From assembly GCA_018398805.1 (NCBI GenBank), contig JAGFBZ010000855.1, positions 1,922,001 through 1,986,000 on the forward strand: a DNA stretch of 64,000 bases. Reading direction: 5' to 3'. Both the position numbers and the translations under genes were made by a program. Shown piece after piece: positions 1-11,531 of the stretch. The first letter of the stretch is position 1, and each line of letters begins with the position of its first letter. The notes under the pieces are model-generated. The model ran no database searches, was not told where the DNA came from, and was given only the letters and a program-made list of their open reading frames with translations. The stretch comes from Hirundichthys speculiger (lineage: Eukaryota > Chordata > Actinopteri > Beloniformes > Exocoetidae).

Positions 1-1015
1 TGCCACCACAGAATGATAAAACATCTGCAGCATCTTATTGCAGATGTTTAGAGATCTGAGCTTCCTTAAGAAGAAGAGGTGGCTTTGCCACTTTTTGTCG
101 AGAGCGTCTGTGTTAAGGGACCGGTCCAACTTGTTATCCAGGTGTACACCTAGATATTTATAGGTTGGCACCACCTCAGTGTCCACCCTGCAATTGTTTT
201 TGGCTGAAGTGGGAACTTGGACCTCTGGAAATCCAATATCATTTCCTTTGTCTTTGACTTGTTCAGTATGAGGCAGTTATTGTGACTCCAGTCCCTGAAG
301 GCTTTTATCAGATCCCTGTATTCAGATTTCCTGATCATTCCTGATACACGCCACAGTAGCAGTGTCATCCGAGTATTTCTGGATGTGGAAGGACTCAGAG
401 TTGTATTTAAAGTCCACTGTGTACAATGTGAACAGGGATGGAACCAGAACAGTCCCTTGTTGTGCCCCCATGCTGCTCATTAATGTCGCAGAAAGACAGT
501 TCCCTAACCTGACAGGTAATCTGTGAACCAGGAAACAAAGGAAGGGTCCACTCCCATCTCTGTGAGCTTGTCTTTGAGTATGCTGGGTTGGATGGTGTTG
601 AATGTGTTTGAACATAATTCTCACGTAAGCGGCAGGCTCCTCCAGATAAGAGAGAGCACGGTAGAGCGTGTAAAGGACTGCATCATTCACTCCGAAGTGT
701 TGTCTGTATGCAAACTGCAGGGGATCCAGCTTGTCTTTGAGCTCGAGTTTCAGCAGGTGTAGAATCAGCCGCTCCTTGGTCTTCATGATGTGTGAAGTAA
801 GGGCCACTCGCCTGTATTCATTTAGTTCAGCCGGACATGTTCTTTTTGGTAATGGTACTATACAGGATGTTTTGCACACCTGCCCCAGTTGTAGACTCAG
901 GTTGAAGATCCTGTGTAGAGGATGACAGAGTCACAGTCTTTAAGCAGCCATGGACACACAACATCTGGACCAGCTGCCTTCCCAGAATATTGTGTGCTCT
1001 GATTTCTGTTTAAAA
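1..1015 (-). mobile_element. broken non-LTR retrotransposon (LINE) reverse transcriptase fragment
   Basis: On the minus strand several frames together give a LINE reverse transcriptase of a kind common in teleosts. From high to low coordinates these are GKAAGPDV (about 985-960), KTSCIVPLPKR with AELNEYRRVALTSHIMKT (870-780), DPLQFAYRQH, GAQQGTVLVPSLFTLYTVDF (about 480-410), the catalytic YSDD box near 375, KSKTKEM with a DF motif, and a TYKYLGVHLDNKLDR-like stretch near 165-115. At least two frame changes (about 620-590, in the first catalytic-Asp region, and about 330-370) and the lack of a starting methionine show it is dead. It runs off the left edge. I call it Rex/L2-like from its motifs, but the exact clade is uncertain. 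Confidence 0.88.
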
Positions 1016-3819
1016 TCAGTTTTGTGCCATTATCAACCTCAGAAGGAAAAAAAAAAAAAAACATAAAATAATCACTGTTATTCTATTCAATGACTTTCCA
1101 GTCATCAGTTCTGGGATCCAGTTTTTCTTTCTGAATATGAGGTCTGAGTAGATGTAATTGACGGTTTTCGCTCAGTCTGGGCCTAGTCTTACTGAGACTG
1201 ACATACTGAGATTGGAATCAAAATAGCTGATTAAATTTCACATAGTAACTTAATTTAGAAGTCAAATCTCACCCACATTCATTGCTGCGCCACTATCAGA
1301 CCAAAGTGAAATTTCTGGCTACTGTGTCTGTCACAGCATGACTGCTTGAATCAGATTTCAAACTGTCCTTTACTGGCTATCCAACACGCAATGGTGATGT
1401 CATGCTCAGAGCACGATCTGCCCGCAAGCATCGCTGCACATCTTAGGCATGTCTGTTACTGAAGCTGTCTGGTGCAATGGCAGATGTCTGTACCACAATT
1501 AAATATTGCTATGGCACGAAGGGAGAGATGTGTGTACAGCATGCCGGTTGAAGTTGGGTTTTCCAAAGTTCTTATTATTGCAATCAGTGTAGAAGGCTTC
1601 AAAATGCCTGAACATATAATCCTTAATCAATTTCTTACAAACAGTAGAGTTGACGGCTCTCTCTGAAATTATAATGGGTCACAGATGTGATTTTCCAGAA
1701 AATTATGTGACAAAGGCGATGGAAAGATTGTGAAGTTGTTGTTCATGTACATGTAGCAATTTTCTTTTTTTTTTTTCTCTCTCTCAACATTATGCATCGG
1801 TAAATGACATAAATCACATTCATTCAGCTACTACTATATATAAGTTACTATATATGAGTGATGGCTAAAAGAAATGAGCAGTATTAGTAGGAGAAATACA
1901 GACCCATGGCCTCTGGCATACAAATCATTAACTAGGCTGAATCATAAATGAATTGCAATTCTTCTTTACATGTAGCGAAAGTTAACGTACTGAAACAAGT
2001 GGCTCAAAACAAATGACTTGTGTTTCCCAGTGAGCAGTCTTTCTCCTTTTTAATAGTAATAATTCAGCAGCTACTGCCAAAGTTTTCAAAGCAAGGAACA
2101 CCATACCTTCTGCAAAGTTAATATTCTAAATGTTATTTTCTTAAATGATGTCAGTTTTTTGACCTGGTCTCCTTGAGGTCTGTACAGCAGCATGTTAGAT
2201 GTAGAGTTGCTATTAAAATATAATTTTGTTTCTGAGGTTTTGTTTGTCAAAAGCTCCAGACGTGTTTATGGTAAAGACGAATTTCTCAAATCAAATAGAA
2301 TAATTTCATTCAAAAATAGTGATTTTTCCACCCAACGTGTTACTGCAGATTTTGTGCTTACCCACCAAATTAGCGACAGTCTGCTATAGGAGGGCTTTAT
2401 GTATTCTGTGGAGACAGGTGACATGTCAGGTGGTTAAATGCTCTCTGCCGTATTGTATTAAAGAGAAAGAGTTTCAAAGCACAGGAGCCATAATGAAATG
2501 TGACAGATAAATCAGAAGCACTTGGGTGATGGCTTTGGATTACTGAATCAATACTCTACCATCACAGCTAGTCCAGACTTCCAAAACCCTGATTTACTAA
2601 CCTGATTTCCCAAACCTGATTTACTAGTCTCAAGATAACACCTTCAGTTAAGTTCATGATTTTTTTTTATCCTGTCTCTAACACAGCATTGCAAAAAATA
2701 AAGTTGCACGTTCTCAGTTCTGAAAAAGCACATTACTTATTTGTAACATGTGACAACTTAATTCTCAGAAGATCTAGCACATATTGAGACTTAAGACTTA
2801 AAAACTGCTAACACATCGTATCATCTCAGGCTTTCAAATATTGCGTCAGTTTACAATATATGAAAATCTTTTATTTTGCTGACATGTTAGAAATCTCTCC
2901 TCTGCACTGACATTGCGTAAAAAGTGTCCTCAGGGTTCATTTGGTGTGTAACACGACTGGGGGGATGGAAACATGAGCAACATTCTGATCACAAAGGGCT
3001 ACACACAATGAGATGATTGATCAGTAAACTGTGATTTTCTGCCTGTGCATAGGTGTATTAAGGTCATGCAAGGTCATGCAAGTGCATTTCAAACGGGTTG
3101 AGGGCTGGACTTATACTGTACCATTGCACCACCTTGATTCTTCTCATGTCACTCGTTTGGAGGTTTGCTGGTGTGTTTCAGATCGTTGTCCTTTTTGCAT
3201 GACCTAAAGTCAACCAAGCATTAACTGTCAGACAGTTTTCAGCCTTACATTTCTGATAGAAATACTGTTTTATACTGTTTTTTATACTGTTTTATAGTAG
3301 GTGTGAGGGATTTGCCCTGACATGCTGTGTGGTTTTCAACAAACGTGGTGCTGTACATTGTGGCCAAAAATATCTTCTTTGCTTTCGTCTGTCCAAAGGG
3401 CATCGTTCCAGAATTCTTGTTGTTTGTTCAGATGCAACTTTGCAAGCTTAAGCTGTGCTGCTCTTTTTAGAGAGAGGAGGCTTTCTCCTGGCAGCCCTTC
3501 CAAACAAGCATTACTTGTTCAGTCTTTGTCTAATTGTACTAAGTGAGGCTTGTGGAGTCTCAGATGTGGGTCTTGGGTGTTTTGCAGTTCCTCTGAGCAG
3601 TGAACAGTCTGGCGTTGGAGTGAACTTGCTGGGACTTCAACTTCAGCAATGATTTTTTTTTTAAACGAGTGTTTAAAAGAGTGTTTTCCACTTGTGAATA
3701 ATACTTCTGACTGTCAAATGATGATGGACTGTTTGGCAATGGTGTTAATACCCTCACCAGATGGATGGGGAGCAACAATTGTATCTCTGAGATTATTGCT
3801 GATGTCTCCTTGGGTTTAA

Positions 3820-3822
3820 CCC

Positions 3823-3853
<31 letters not shown>

Positions 3854-3868
3854 AAAAAAAAAAAAAAA
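3820..3868. repeat. poly-C run followed by poly-A run
   Basis: Twenty-four C residues are followed directly by twenty-five A residues. Such a double homopolymer is prone to length error in sequencing and to slippage in vivo. It creates a false glycine/phenylalanine-rich frame on the minus strand. Confidence 0.97.
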
Positions 3869-4648
3869 TCGATGGATTTGATTCATAGATTCATTTCCCA
3901 GCAAGAATCATACCAAATAACGAATGACGGGGCAAATAAAATAAACTTAAATCAGCAGTGATGCCGTTAAACGCTCTCTGTTGAAGCATCAGTGGCTGAC
4001 AGACTTCTTCAGTTATCACTGTTTCATACAGTATCAACCTTTGATTAGATTACTTTGGAGATGACCCACTCAGTATCCCAGTTCTTCCTTCTGACACGGG
4101 AGACATCTTGTGCAGCATGTGGAGGCTCCTCATCACTGGAACCATCCTCTGGCCTTTGCTGCCACTATTCATGGCATTTCTGGACAACCTGATTCCAGCT
4201 TCACATCTATATTCAGTATGTTTTCATGCTTCATGAGCTCATTGCCTCATCAGTGACAAATATATTATTGTTCTGGAAATCAGCATTCTGTGATGTAAAC
4301 TGTTAGCGACAGCTTGTAGAAGTTAGCCTTATTTAGGTGGTAAGTGGTAGTTGAATTTGACATGTCTTTTTGTATTTCCTTTGGATTTGCTGTTTACTGG
4401 AGAGCTATCTAGGGCCGCACCAAGTATGATGCAAATCAAATATGGCTGCTATGTAAATTTAGTGTTCACTTCTGTAATCTGTTTAGTCTTTGATTTGGTG
4501 CATTCAAAGACACCTTTGTTTCCAAAGGAAACATTAATAGACCATTTCTATGTGCAAAGCACTTTTACATGCCTTTGATTTTGTCTCTTTGAAAAACAAA
4601 TCAATGAAAAGAGGTCATGTGATAATACAGCTGCTTTGTGTTTGTGCA

Positions 4649-4708
4649 AGTGTGTGTGTGTGTGTGCGTGTGTGTGTGTGTGTGTGTGTGCGTGTGTGCG
4701 TGCGTGTG
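4649..4708. repeat. (TG)n microsatellite with GC interruptions
   Basis: About 60 bp of alternating TG with a few CG steps (tgcgtg). Purine-pyrimidine alternation of this sort can adopt Z-DNA. Confidence 0.95.
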
Positions 4709-5546
4709 AAACTAATAAATATAGAGTAAATTGTATGTGATGATGTAGAAAATAATCACCCTGTGATTCTGTGACTTCTTGTAGCGATGCTGCATTTCTT
4801 TCAAATTATTACACATTTCTTAAACTTTTGCTTCACAGTAACGCAATACATTGAAATATTTTGGTTTTTATTCAATAGTATTTATTTGTATCTTCTTTTG
4901 GAAAAAAGATTCCAAGTGAACTCACTTTAGCGCAGAATAAATGATGCAGCAATTACATTCAAATATAAAATTATATTTACAGAGTTAGGAAATAATTTAA
5001 AGGCTGCAAGAGGGATTTGTTTGCTATTACTCTTGCCTTAAGGGCTATAATTGGTCTCTTAAATTATGTCAGTTTTATTGGCTAAGGTCAGGCTAGTTTT
5101 GGTTTGATCACGCTAATCTATTATGAAAAGATAACTCCTAAGCAGTGCCTGACCTTTGATGTTGTTGAGGGTTTTACAGATAAATTCTGAAGCCACTGTG
5201 TGTCCACGAAGCAAAACATAATGAAAACAAAAAGCCAAACCAGCTTCAATGACTCATGCTGGTTATGACTCCAGCATTAGTAATCTTTGTTCAAAGGCTG
5301 TTTCCCAATTTTTCTCTAAAATTGATCAATGAGCAGATGATGCCTTGATGTGGTGATCAGATGCTCATGTGGTCACATCACAGAGGGGAATTATTTCTAC
5401 ATTTAAAATACCCAAAGAGTAAAACTCTTCCCAAAGCAGGAACTACGTCCATAGATAAACCAACCATTTAATGTTTAGGAATAGAAATACATCTATTAAA
5501 GTGTCTATTTTTAGTTTTGAGTCTGGCACTAGAGAATGGTGTTTAA

Positions 5547-5548
<2 letters not shown>

Positions 5549-5638
<90 letters not shown>
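5549..5638. repeat. (AT)n microsatellite, about 90 bp
   Basis: An uninterrupted AT dinucleotide array that abuts the left terminal inverted repeat of the element at 5638-5936. Confidence 0.98.
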
Positions 5639-5642
<4 letters not shown>

Positions 5643-5931
5643 TCATGGAAAAAATTATTAGACCACCACCAATCACCAATCCACTGAATGCATAAAAGCA
5701 GTGTTTTTGGCAGTACAACGCCATAGCTATTGATGTAAAAACTTAAGTGATTTAGGTTATAATCAAGAAAACCATGGAAAATGGTAAGATATCAGCTCTT
5801 AAATAAAACTCTTATGAGCAATCTTTGTGGATATCTCTATGTTTGTCCAAACAGATGTACCTTTAGTTGTACCAGGCATTAAAATGAAGAAACTGAAGAA
5901 AACAAGGGTGGTCTAATAATTTTTTCCATGA

Positions 5932-5936
<5 letters not shown>
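5638..5936. mobile_element. Tc1/mariner-like MITE inside an AT array
   Basis: A roughly 299-bp non-coding element with perfect 29-bp terminal inverted repeats: 5639-5667 begins acagtcatggaaaaaattat and 5907-5935 is its exact reverse complement. It is flanked by TA on both sides and by (AT)n arrays on both sides, which fits TA-target insertion of the Tc1/mariner superfamily. There is no transposase frame, so it would need help in trans. Confidence 0.88.

Positions 5937-5977
<41 letters not shown>
5936..5977. repeat. (AT)n microsatellite, right part
   Basis: About 42 bp of AT lie between the MITE and the next element at 5978. It may be the same array as 5549-5638, split by the MITE insertion. 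Confidence 0.96.
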
Positions 5978-5980
<3 letters not shown>

Positions 5981-7095
5981 GGGTGGGCAAGTTAATGCGT
6001 TATTATCGCATTAATTCATTATTTATAAATGTAAACATTTAATTTATCGCCTATTAACGCATGTTGCTCACATAATGGCTTTTGTTTTGAAAAGTCTGTT
6101 ACTGGCTGCTGCGGAAACTGGAAAATAATTGGCAGATAAACATGTGGAGAATCTAAAACAGAAATGGATAGTGGTAAAAATCCGTGTGTACTTTACAGTT
6201 TAGGTAGCAACTCAGGTAGCAATATTAAAAATTCAGTCTGAAAAAAATTCTGGACTGCAACAAAACTTTCAAACCCCTTTGTTCAAGACAATCGTGTCAT
6301 TCCTCCATTTTTACATCAGACCTGCTCCATATGTTCACTGTCGTTCTATTCTCTTACTGGTTACTTCAGTGCGGCTCCATCTAGTGGCACAGATGTGTAA
6401 TGATAACAGAAAGTCCAGTCCTCGATTATAAAACGACCCCCATTTTTGAGAATATGACTTCTAGATTAAAATATAAAAAAACAGGCATTTTTTCCTTTTT
6501 TGTTTTAGATTACAAAACAAAATAAAACGGCACTTTTCAATTTTTTTTTTTTTTTGATTGACAATTAAAAATGGAAAGAACGAATGATACACGGGATTGA
6601 TAAAGTTACAGAACATTTACATGAACATTTTCATTTTAAATTCTCCCAGATGGCTGATTCGACAGAAATGAGGTTATTTGTAACAACTGCCAAGTTGAAC
6701 TCCCTGTTAAATGTTTCTACCTCAGAAATTGCCTGTTTTAATGTTATGATTGTGGCTCAGGATTTTGTTAATAGACTTTTTTTAATTTTTCATAAAAAAC
6801 AGGATAACATTAATATCCTGGCAGTGGCAATAAGCTTTATTTTATTTTTACATTTTTTAAGATGAGATTTTAACTAAATATGTGTTACTGACAAGTGCTG
6901 ATGTTAAAAGTGTTATAACAACAAATGTTATATCACTCTTGTTCATATGGCAGCAGAACATTTAAATAAAACTGCACATTACACTACTTTTGAATTCATT
7001 ATTTGATTGTGCGTATACAATGCGATTAATCGTGATTAATCAGGGAAATCATGCGATTAATCACGATTAAAATTTTTAATTGTTGCTCAGCTCTA
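5978..7095. mobile_element. hAT-like non-autonomous element, copy 1
   Basis: It begins taggggtgggcaagttaatg and ends with the inverted, imperfect version (ttgctcagctcta). Near both ends it has repeated attaatcg/cgattaat motifs typical of hAT subterminal regions. The possible 8-bp duplication atatatta is seen at 5972-5979 and 7096-7103, but it overlaps the AT array and the element's first two bases, so it is ambiguous. There is no intact transposase frame. A second copy with the same interior (for example ctgttactggctgctgcgg) lies at 31841-32956. Confidence 0.8.
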
Positions 7096-7103
7096 ATATA
7101 TTA

Positions 7104-7740
7104 CATTGATAGACAGATTATTATTAAATCATCAATGAGTGACATCCCTTTTTTTTGTTTGAATTGGCTTCCTATAGTTGAGGTGTGCAATTCATGAAAC
7201 TTAAATCACTGAACTTTGTAAAGTTAATACAAAGCAAATACATATAACAGAGAGCAAATTTATTTCAGACTGAAGGGTGATTTTCATGTTTGTATGAGAA
7301 ATGCATTTCGTATGAAAGCATGGCACCCTCTGTTGAAATAGCATTATTAAACAAATCTTGTTTAATAATTTCTACAAGAGCTTTGGTATCCATGGAATCC
7401 CTTGTAAATGAACGGTGTATTCTCTACCAATTGCGCTATGCTTTAAATTCACCTTAACCACTGTTCAAACACAACAGTGTCTACGCATACAACAGTGCTT
7501 CCTAAGTTATAATCAAGTCAAGGCTTTATGATGAAGGCAAATCCAGAGAAAAATACATATAGATATCCTTTATGGCAAAATTCTCTCTGGCAAGATTTAC
7601 ATAGTATACTTTGGACAAAATGAACAAAAAGTCACTTTTTTACTTTTGCAGAAGTACATGTGTTTTGAAGAATAAGCAAAGGAGAAAAAAGTTCTGTTTC
7701 ACCAGCTGATGTCCAAAGAAAAAGAAATATTTATACCCAT
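7104..7740. other. intergenic/intron-like, no gene seen
   Basis: Unique-looking AT-rich DNA. At 7410-7440 the minus strand reads tagcgcaattggtagag, which resembles a tRNA D-arm or A-box, but no matching T-arm follows, so I do not call a tRNA gene. Confidence 0.5.
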
Positions 7741-7960
7741 TTCGTCCTATTGACGAGCTGGAGTAAACCAGCTGGCAGTGGCCAAGAGGTTGAGTACACC
7801 CTGAACACCTGTAATCACCTGTAATCTCAGAGTCAAACAGAGACAAACAACCATGAATCACCAATCAACCTGCCACCTTTTTCTGACTTGCGGGAGGAAG
7901 CTTGAGTACTTGGAGAGAAACCCTCGTGCGCATGGGGAGAACATGCACAAAGAAAATCCC
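7741..7960. repeat. dispersed teleost repeat (SINE- or DNA-element-like)
   Basis: The stretch contains cagagacaaacaaccat, tcaccaatcaacctgc, gcgggaggaagcttgagtac, ggagagaaaccc and catggggagaacatgca in this order. This is the diverged form of a very abundant fish repeat that I recognise by its word order. It explains the overlapping short frames here. Its class and exact ends are uncertain. Confidence 0.72.
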
Positions 7961-9702
7961 TAAAATAGCAGTTTGTCCAAACAGAAAAATACTTGCCCCA
8001 TGAAATGCATGTACAACACAAATGATACTGGAACATAAAGGATATTTTCTTTTTGAGAAAATCCTGTCTGCTGCTTGTAAGAAATCTTTGAGATTCAGCA
8101 ATTAAACAATACGTTCGTTCATCAATAACCTGTATATTTACTTGAGCATGAAAAATATAACTCTTTAGCCGCTACTGTAGGCATTTCAGGTTCCTGTGGG
8201 CCTGTCATGCACACTTACATGAAAGTGTCTATACCTACAGTACTCTCATGCAGTGATCTAAAGTCATCATTGAGCTGGTGCTTTGGAGCTTGGAGATACT
8301 CCAGCGAACGAGTGCTTCTCCTCAGACCATCTTGCTGAACCATCAGCTTAGCAGTGTCCACAGCTCCACTGTTGAGATGTTGTGTCAACAGTTACTGAAG
8401 TGCAATAATTACAGCTTTATTCTCTGATGTGAGATGACAATTACAGAGAAAGGGTGAAAGTAGAAGATTAGCTGTGAAAGTGAGAGAATACTTTGCCATT
8501 TGGCAATGTGAACATTCACATGCTGATTTGTGAGAAATATTATAGAATTTCTCTCTTTTTTTTTAAAAAATACTGTAACCTAAGATGACTGCAAAGACCT
8601 GAATATATTTTCCTACCATGAAGCTTATTATGCTGTCTTTTGGGTTACACTCTCATTTTGGAAATATGCAGTTCACCAACTGTAAAGTGTAATCAAACCC
8701 TTTAAGGTCAGTGTCACCTGCTATCTTTTTAACCAAGAGACAAATGAAATATCATGGATGAAGATAATGATTTTGTTATCTGTGTTCTGAGCAGACAGGA
8801 ACATTACAATAAGTCTCAGAGGTCAGGGGCAGCTGGTTAATGAATAGATTGTTCATCCTAATGTCAGCTCTTATCACAACAGCTCGTTACAAAGTGTCTG
8901 CATGTAACTATTATGAAAGTCTCTATCCACAAAGCCTATGGTTTAGTCCCTAAGGTAAAATTAACCCTTCATTTGAGATCGATGTCTACTCTCCAGTCTG
9001 CTGTGTGTTACTTTTAATCTGCCCAGCTAACAGGTGGATGATTATTTCTTTCTTTGGGCTGTAAAAGCTTTGACATACAGAATCATATGTTGCTGTTACA
9101 GCAATATGTGGCACAGAGTGGAGGAGTATATTAAGGGGTCACAGAATAACGGTGGATGCAGAACCACTGCAGCTTAAGCACAGAAACAAACTCAAACTAA
9201 TCAATGTGATGTTTAAAGGCCATGAGAACCAATTTTCTCTCTCCTTTTCAAAGCATAAGAAAGTGGGTGTACTTTATGTGAAAGCTTTATGTGAAGCTTT
9301 ATGTGAAATTTGTCTATGAACTACTTTGGAAAAAAGTGATACTCCGGAAAATGAATTAATCTTCGGCAACATCTAATAGCGTATAAAGACAAGAGTTAAT
9401 AAGATGTGACTAAGTGCATTTATGTATCTGCTCGTGTTAGTGTAAGCTGAGTATCATTCAATATTAGAATGCTTGTTTCTGCAAAATAAACAAAAATGGC
9501 TATTTTTGAGGCTTAACAAGATTTGAAAAAGCATAATTGATACAAGCTGTTCACTTCAGCCACATACATGTTGTCTGATAGATAAAGTGAATGGTCTCAG
9601 AGGAGTGCATTATTCATCACATGTCCGCAGAGGTGTGTGCACAGGCCTGTAGCTACAAAGTGGAAAGCACAAAATGACTGAGAGCAGACTGTGGGTGGCA
9701 TG
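7961..9702. other. intron-like sequence, no gene seen
   Basis: AT-rich DNA without exon signatures. A short direct repeat, ctttatgtgaa, occurs three times at about 9271-9307. Confidence 0.55.
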
Positions 9703-9710
9703 ATCTAGTC

Positions 9711-10065
9711 CAGGGATTCCCAAAGTGTGGGCCGCGGCCCCCTGGTGGGCCGTCGCGGTACTGCAGGTGGGCCTTGAGAGGTCATTAAAATCCTTAATCT
9801 TTTAAAATGTTTTAATCACTGTAAAATATTAACGACAGGATTTAAAAACAATAAGTAACAAAACAAACCAGTTAAGTGTTATTCTACTGTCATCTTAACT
9901 TAATATGACAAGTGTCACCTTATTTGTTGACCCCTTACATTAATATCGGATCATGATTCCTTGTCCTGGATGTTGATCACAGTTGTGATTAAAGGTTCTG
10001 GTGGACCGCGTAGATTTTTCACATTTCAAACTGGGCCTTGGTATTCTGAAGTTTGGGAATGACTG
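9711..10065. mobile_element. 355-bp hAT MITE with perfect 8-bp target duplications
   Basis: The left end is cagggattcccaaagt and the right end is the near-perfect inverse (agtttgggaatgactg). The 8-bp sequence atctagtc flanks it exactly at 9703-9710 and 10066-10073. End sequence CAGGG...CCCAAA and 8-bp duplication are hallmarks of the hAT (Charlie-like) superfamily. There is no coding capacity. Near the left end is a GC-rich stretch (gggccgcggccccctggtgg). Confidence 0.93.
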
Positions 10066-10236
10066 ATCTAGTCAAACATCCAAGGTCACTGAGAACTGAT
10101 GCAGAACGGCAATGAAAAGTAAGCCTAGAGAATATAACTAAAGTTGGAAACGTGCAAGTTTATGGAAGTTTAATCTGCAGCAAACGCAACACTGCAAGAG
10201 CTTCTTTTAATGACACCAATCTGCATGCGTCAAGAT

Positions 10237-11523
10237 TAGGGCTGTCAATTTCTCAAAATAATTAATCAGATTAATCGCATGACTGTCAATAGTTAATCAC
10301 GATTAATCGCAAATTAATCGCATATTTTTATCTGTTCTAAATCTACCTTATACAGATCTTTTTCAAGTTGTATTACTCTTATTAATTCGAGTCCTGACTA
10401 GAACCAGGAAATATGACCATACTAGTCCAGTCCTGAGGTCTCTGGCTTCCTGTCACTCAGAGAATAGACTTTAAAACAGCTCTACTTGTGTTCAAGTCTC
10501 TTCATGGCCCCAAAGTCCATCTCTGACATGTTAGAGCCATATGAACCAACCTGGACTCTGAGAACCTCAGGTAGTGGTCTCCTGCTGGTGTCCAGAGTCA
10601 GGACTAAACAAGGTGAAGCTGCATTTCAGTTTTATGCTCCTAAAATCTGGAACAGTCTTCCAGAAGATGTGAGACAGACCTGAACTCTGACAATGTTCAG
10701 ATCCAGACTGAAAACAGTTCTGTTTAGATGTGCAGATGATGACTGGAAGGATTTTATCTGCACTCTTCATTTTTAATTTAATTAATTAATTTTTTCATTA
10801 ATTAATTTTTATTTATTATTGATTATTTTTATGCTTGTATGGAATGATTCTATTTGCCTTCTTGTGACTGCATCTGTAAAGCACTTTGAATTGAATTGCA
10901 AATAAAGTTGCAAATAAAGTTGCCTTGCCTAATATGAGAGTACACAAATGCTCGCCTTATGCAAAACAAATGCACGTTTATTTATTGCTACAATGCCAAA
11001 TCCATTATATATTATATATATACTCAATATTTTATCTTATGTTCTTCATACAAAATATTTCCGTTTATTTGCTTCAAACGGGGGGGGCTCTCTGCATCAG
11101 CGCTCTCATTAGCCGTCAAGTGACCGGACTCCGGTGGTAACTAAATTCACATCGACAGCAAACACAAACAACATTTATCTTGTGGAGTTAGCCATCAGGC
11201 AAGGTTTTGAAGCTGAACTTACAATTCAAAATAGTATCTTTTGTATCCATTTATTATTTGTATCCAACTACTGCTAATAGTTTGTTTACGTCTGTCTGTC
11301 TGCGGCATGGACATCGACGTCAGTGCATGACTTCCTGTTTTGACAAGACTAGCAGGACTACAGGACTACAACTACGGCGGGGCCCGAGGCTCATTAAACC
11401 TACTCTCCTCTTTACTATTGTACACGGCCAGGCTGTGTCGCGTTAACGCGCGTTAAAAAAATTAATTGCGTTAAAATTATTTTGCGTTAATCACGCGTTA
11501 ACGCGTTAACTTTGACAGCCCTA
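10237..11523. mobile_element. hAT-like element with 8-bp target duplications, interrupted by a LINE tail
   Basis: The element starts tagggctgtcaa and ends ttgacagcccta, a 12-bp perfect inverted repeat. The 8-bp gtcaagat flanks it at 10229-10236 and 11524-11531. Subterminal arrays of attaatcgc/gcgattaa and acgcgttaacgcgtt motifs lie at both ends. A LINE fragment (about 10387-10933) lies inside, so the hAT inserted first and the LINE later. No transposase frame survives. Confidence 0.92.
10387..10933 (+). mobile_element. LINE 3' fragment (L2-like) nested in a hAT element
   Basis: The + strand encodes the degraded C-terminus of a LINE reverse transcriptase: RIDFKTALLVFKSLHGPK with a frame change, then SISDMLEPYEPTWTLRTSGS and GEAAFQFYAPKIWNSLPEDV, a pattern typical of L2/CR1-type ends in fish. 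It finishes with tandem caaataaagttg units (about 10898-10925), like the short-repeat 3' tails of L2-type LINEs. The element is 5'-truncated and dead. Confidence 0.85.
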
Positions 11524-11531
11524 GTCAAGAT

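Larger units (their letters stand above)
1016..5548. other. intron-like sequence, no gene seen
   Basis: AT-rich unique-looking DNA with no exon I can recognise on either strand. All open frames are short and lack domain signatures. It holds a C/A homopolymer pair at 3820-3868, a TG microsatellite at 4649-4708, and small direct repeats at about 3060-3080 (aaggtcatgc twice) and 3265-3297 (tatactgtttt three times). It is most simply a large adgrb3 intron. Confidence 0.6.

Noticed and set aside
7395..7440. Possible tRNA gene on the minus strand
   Set aside because: An A-box-like tagcgcaattggtagag is present, but no B-box or T-arm at the right distance and no acceptor stem pairing.
10486..10683. 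65-codon frame as a small gene
   Set aside because: It is the degraded C-terminus of a LINE reverse transcriptase.
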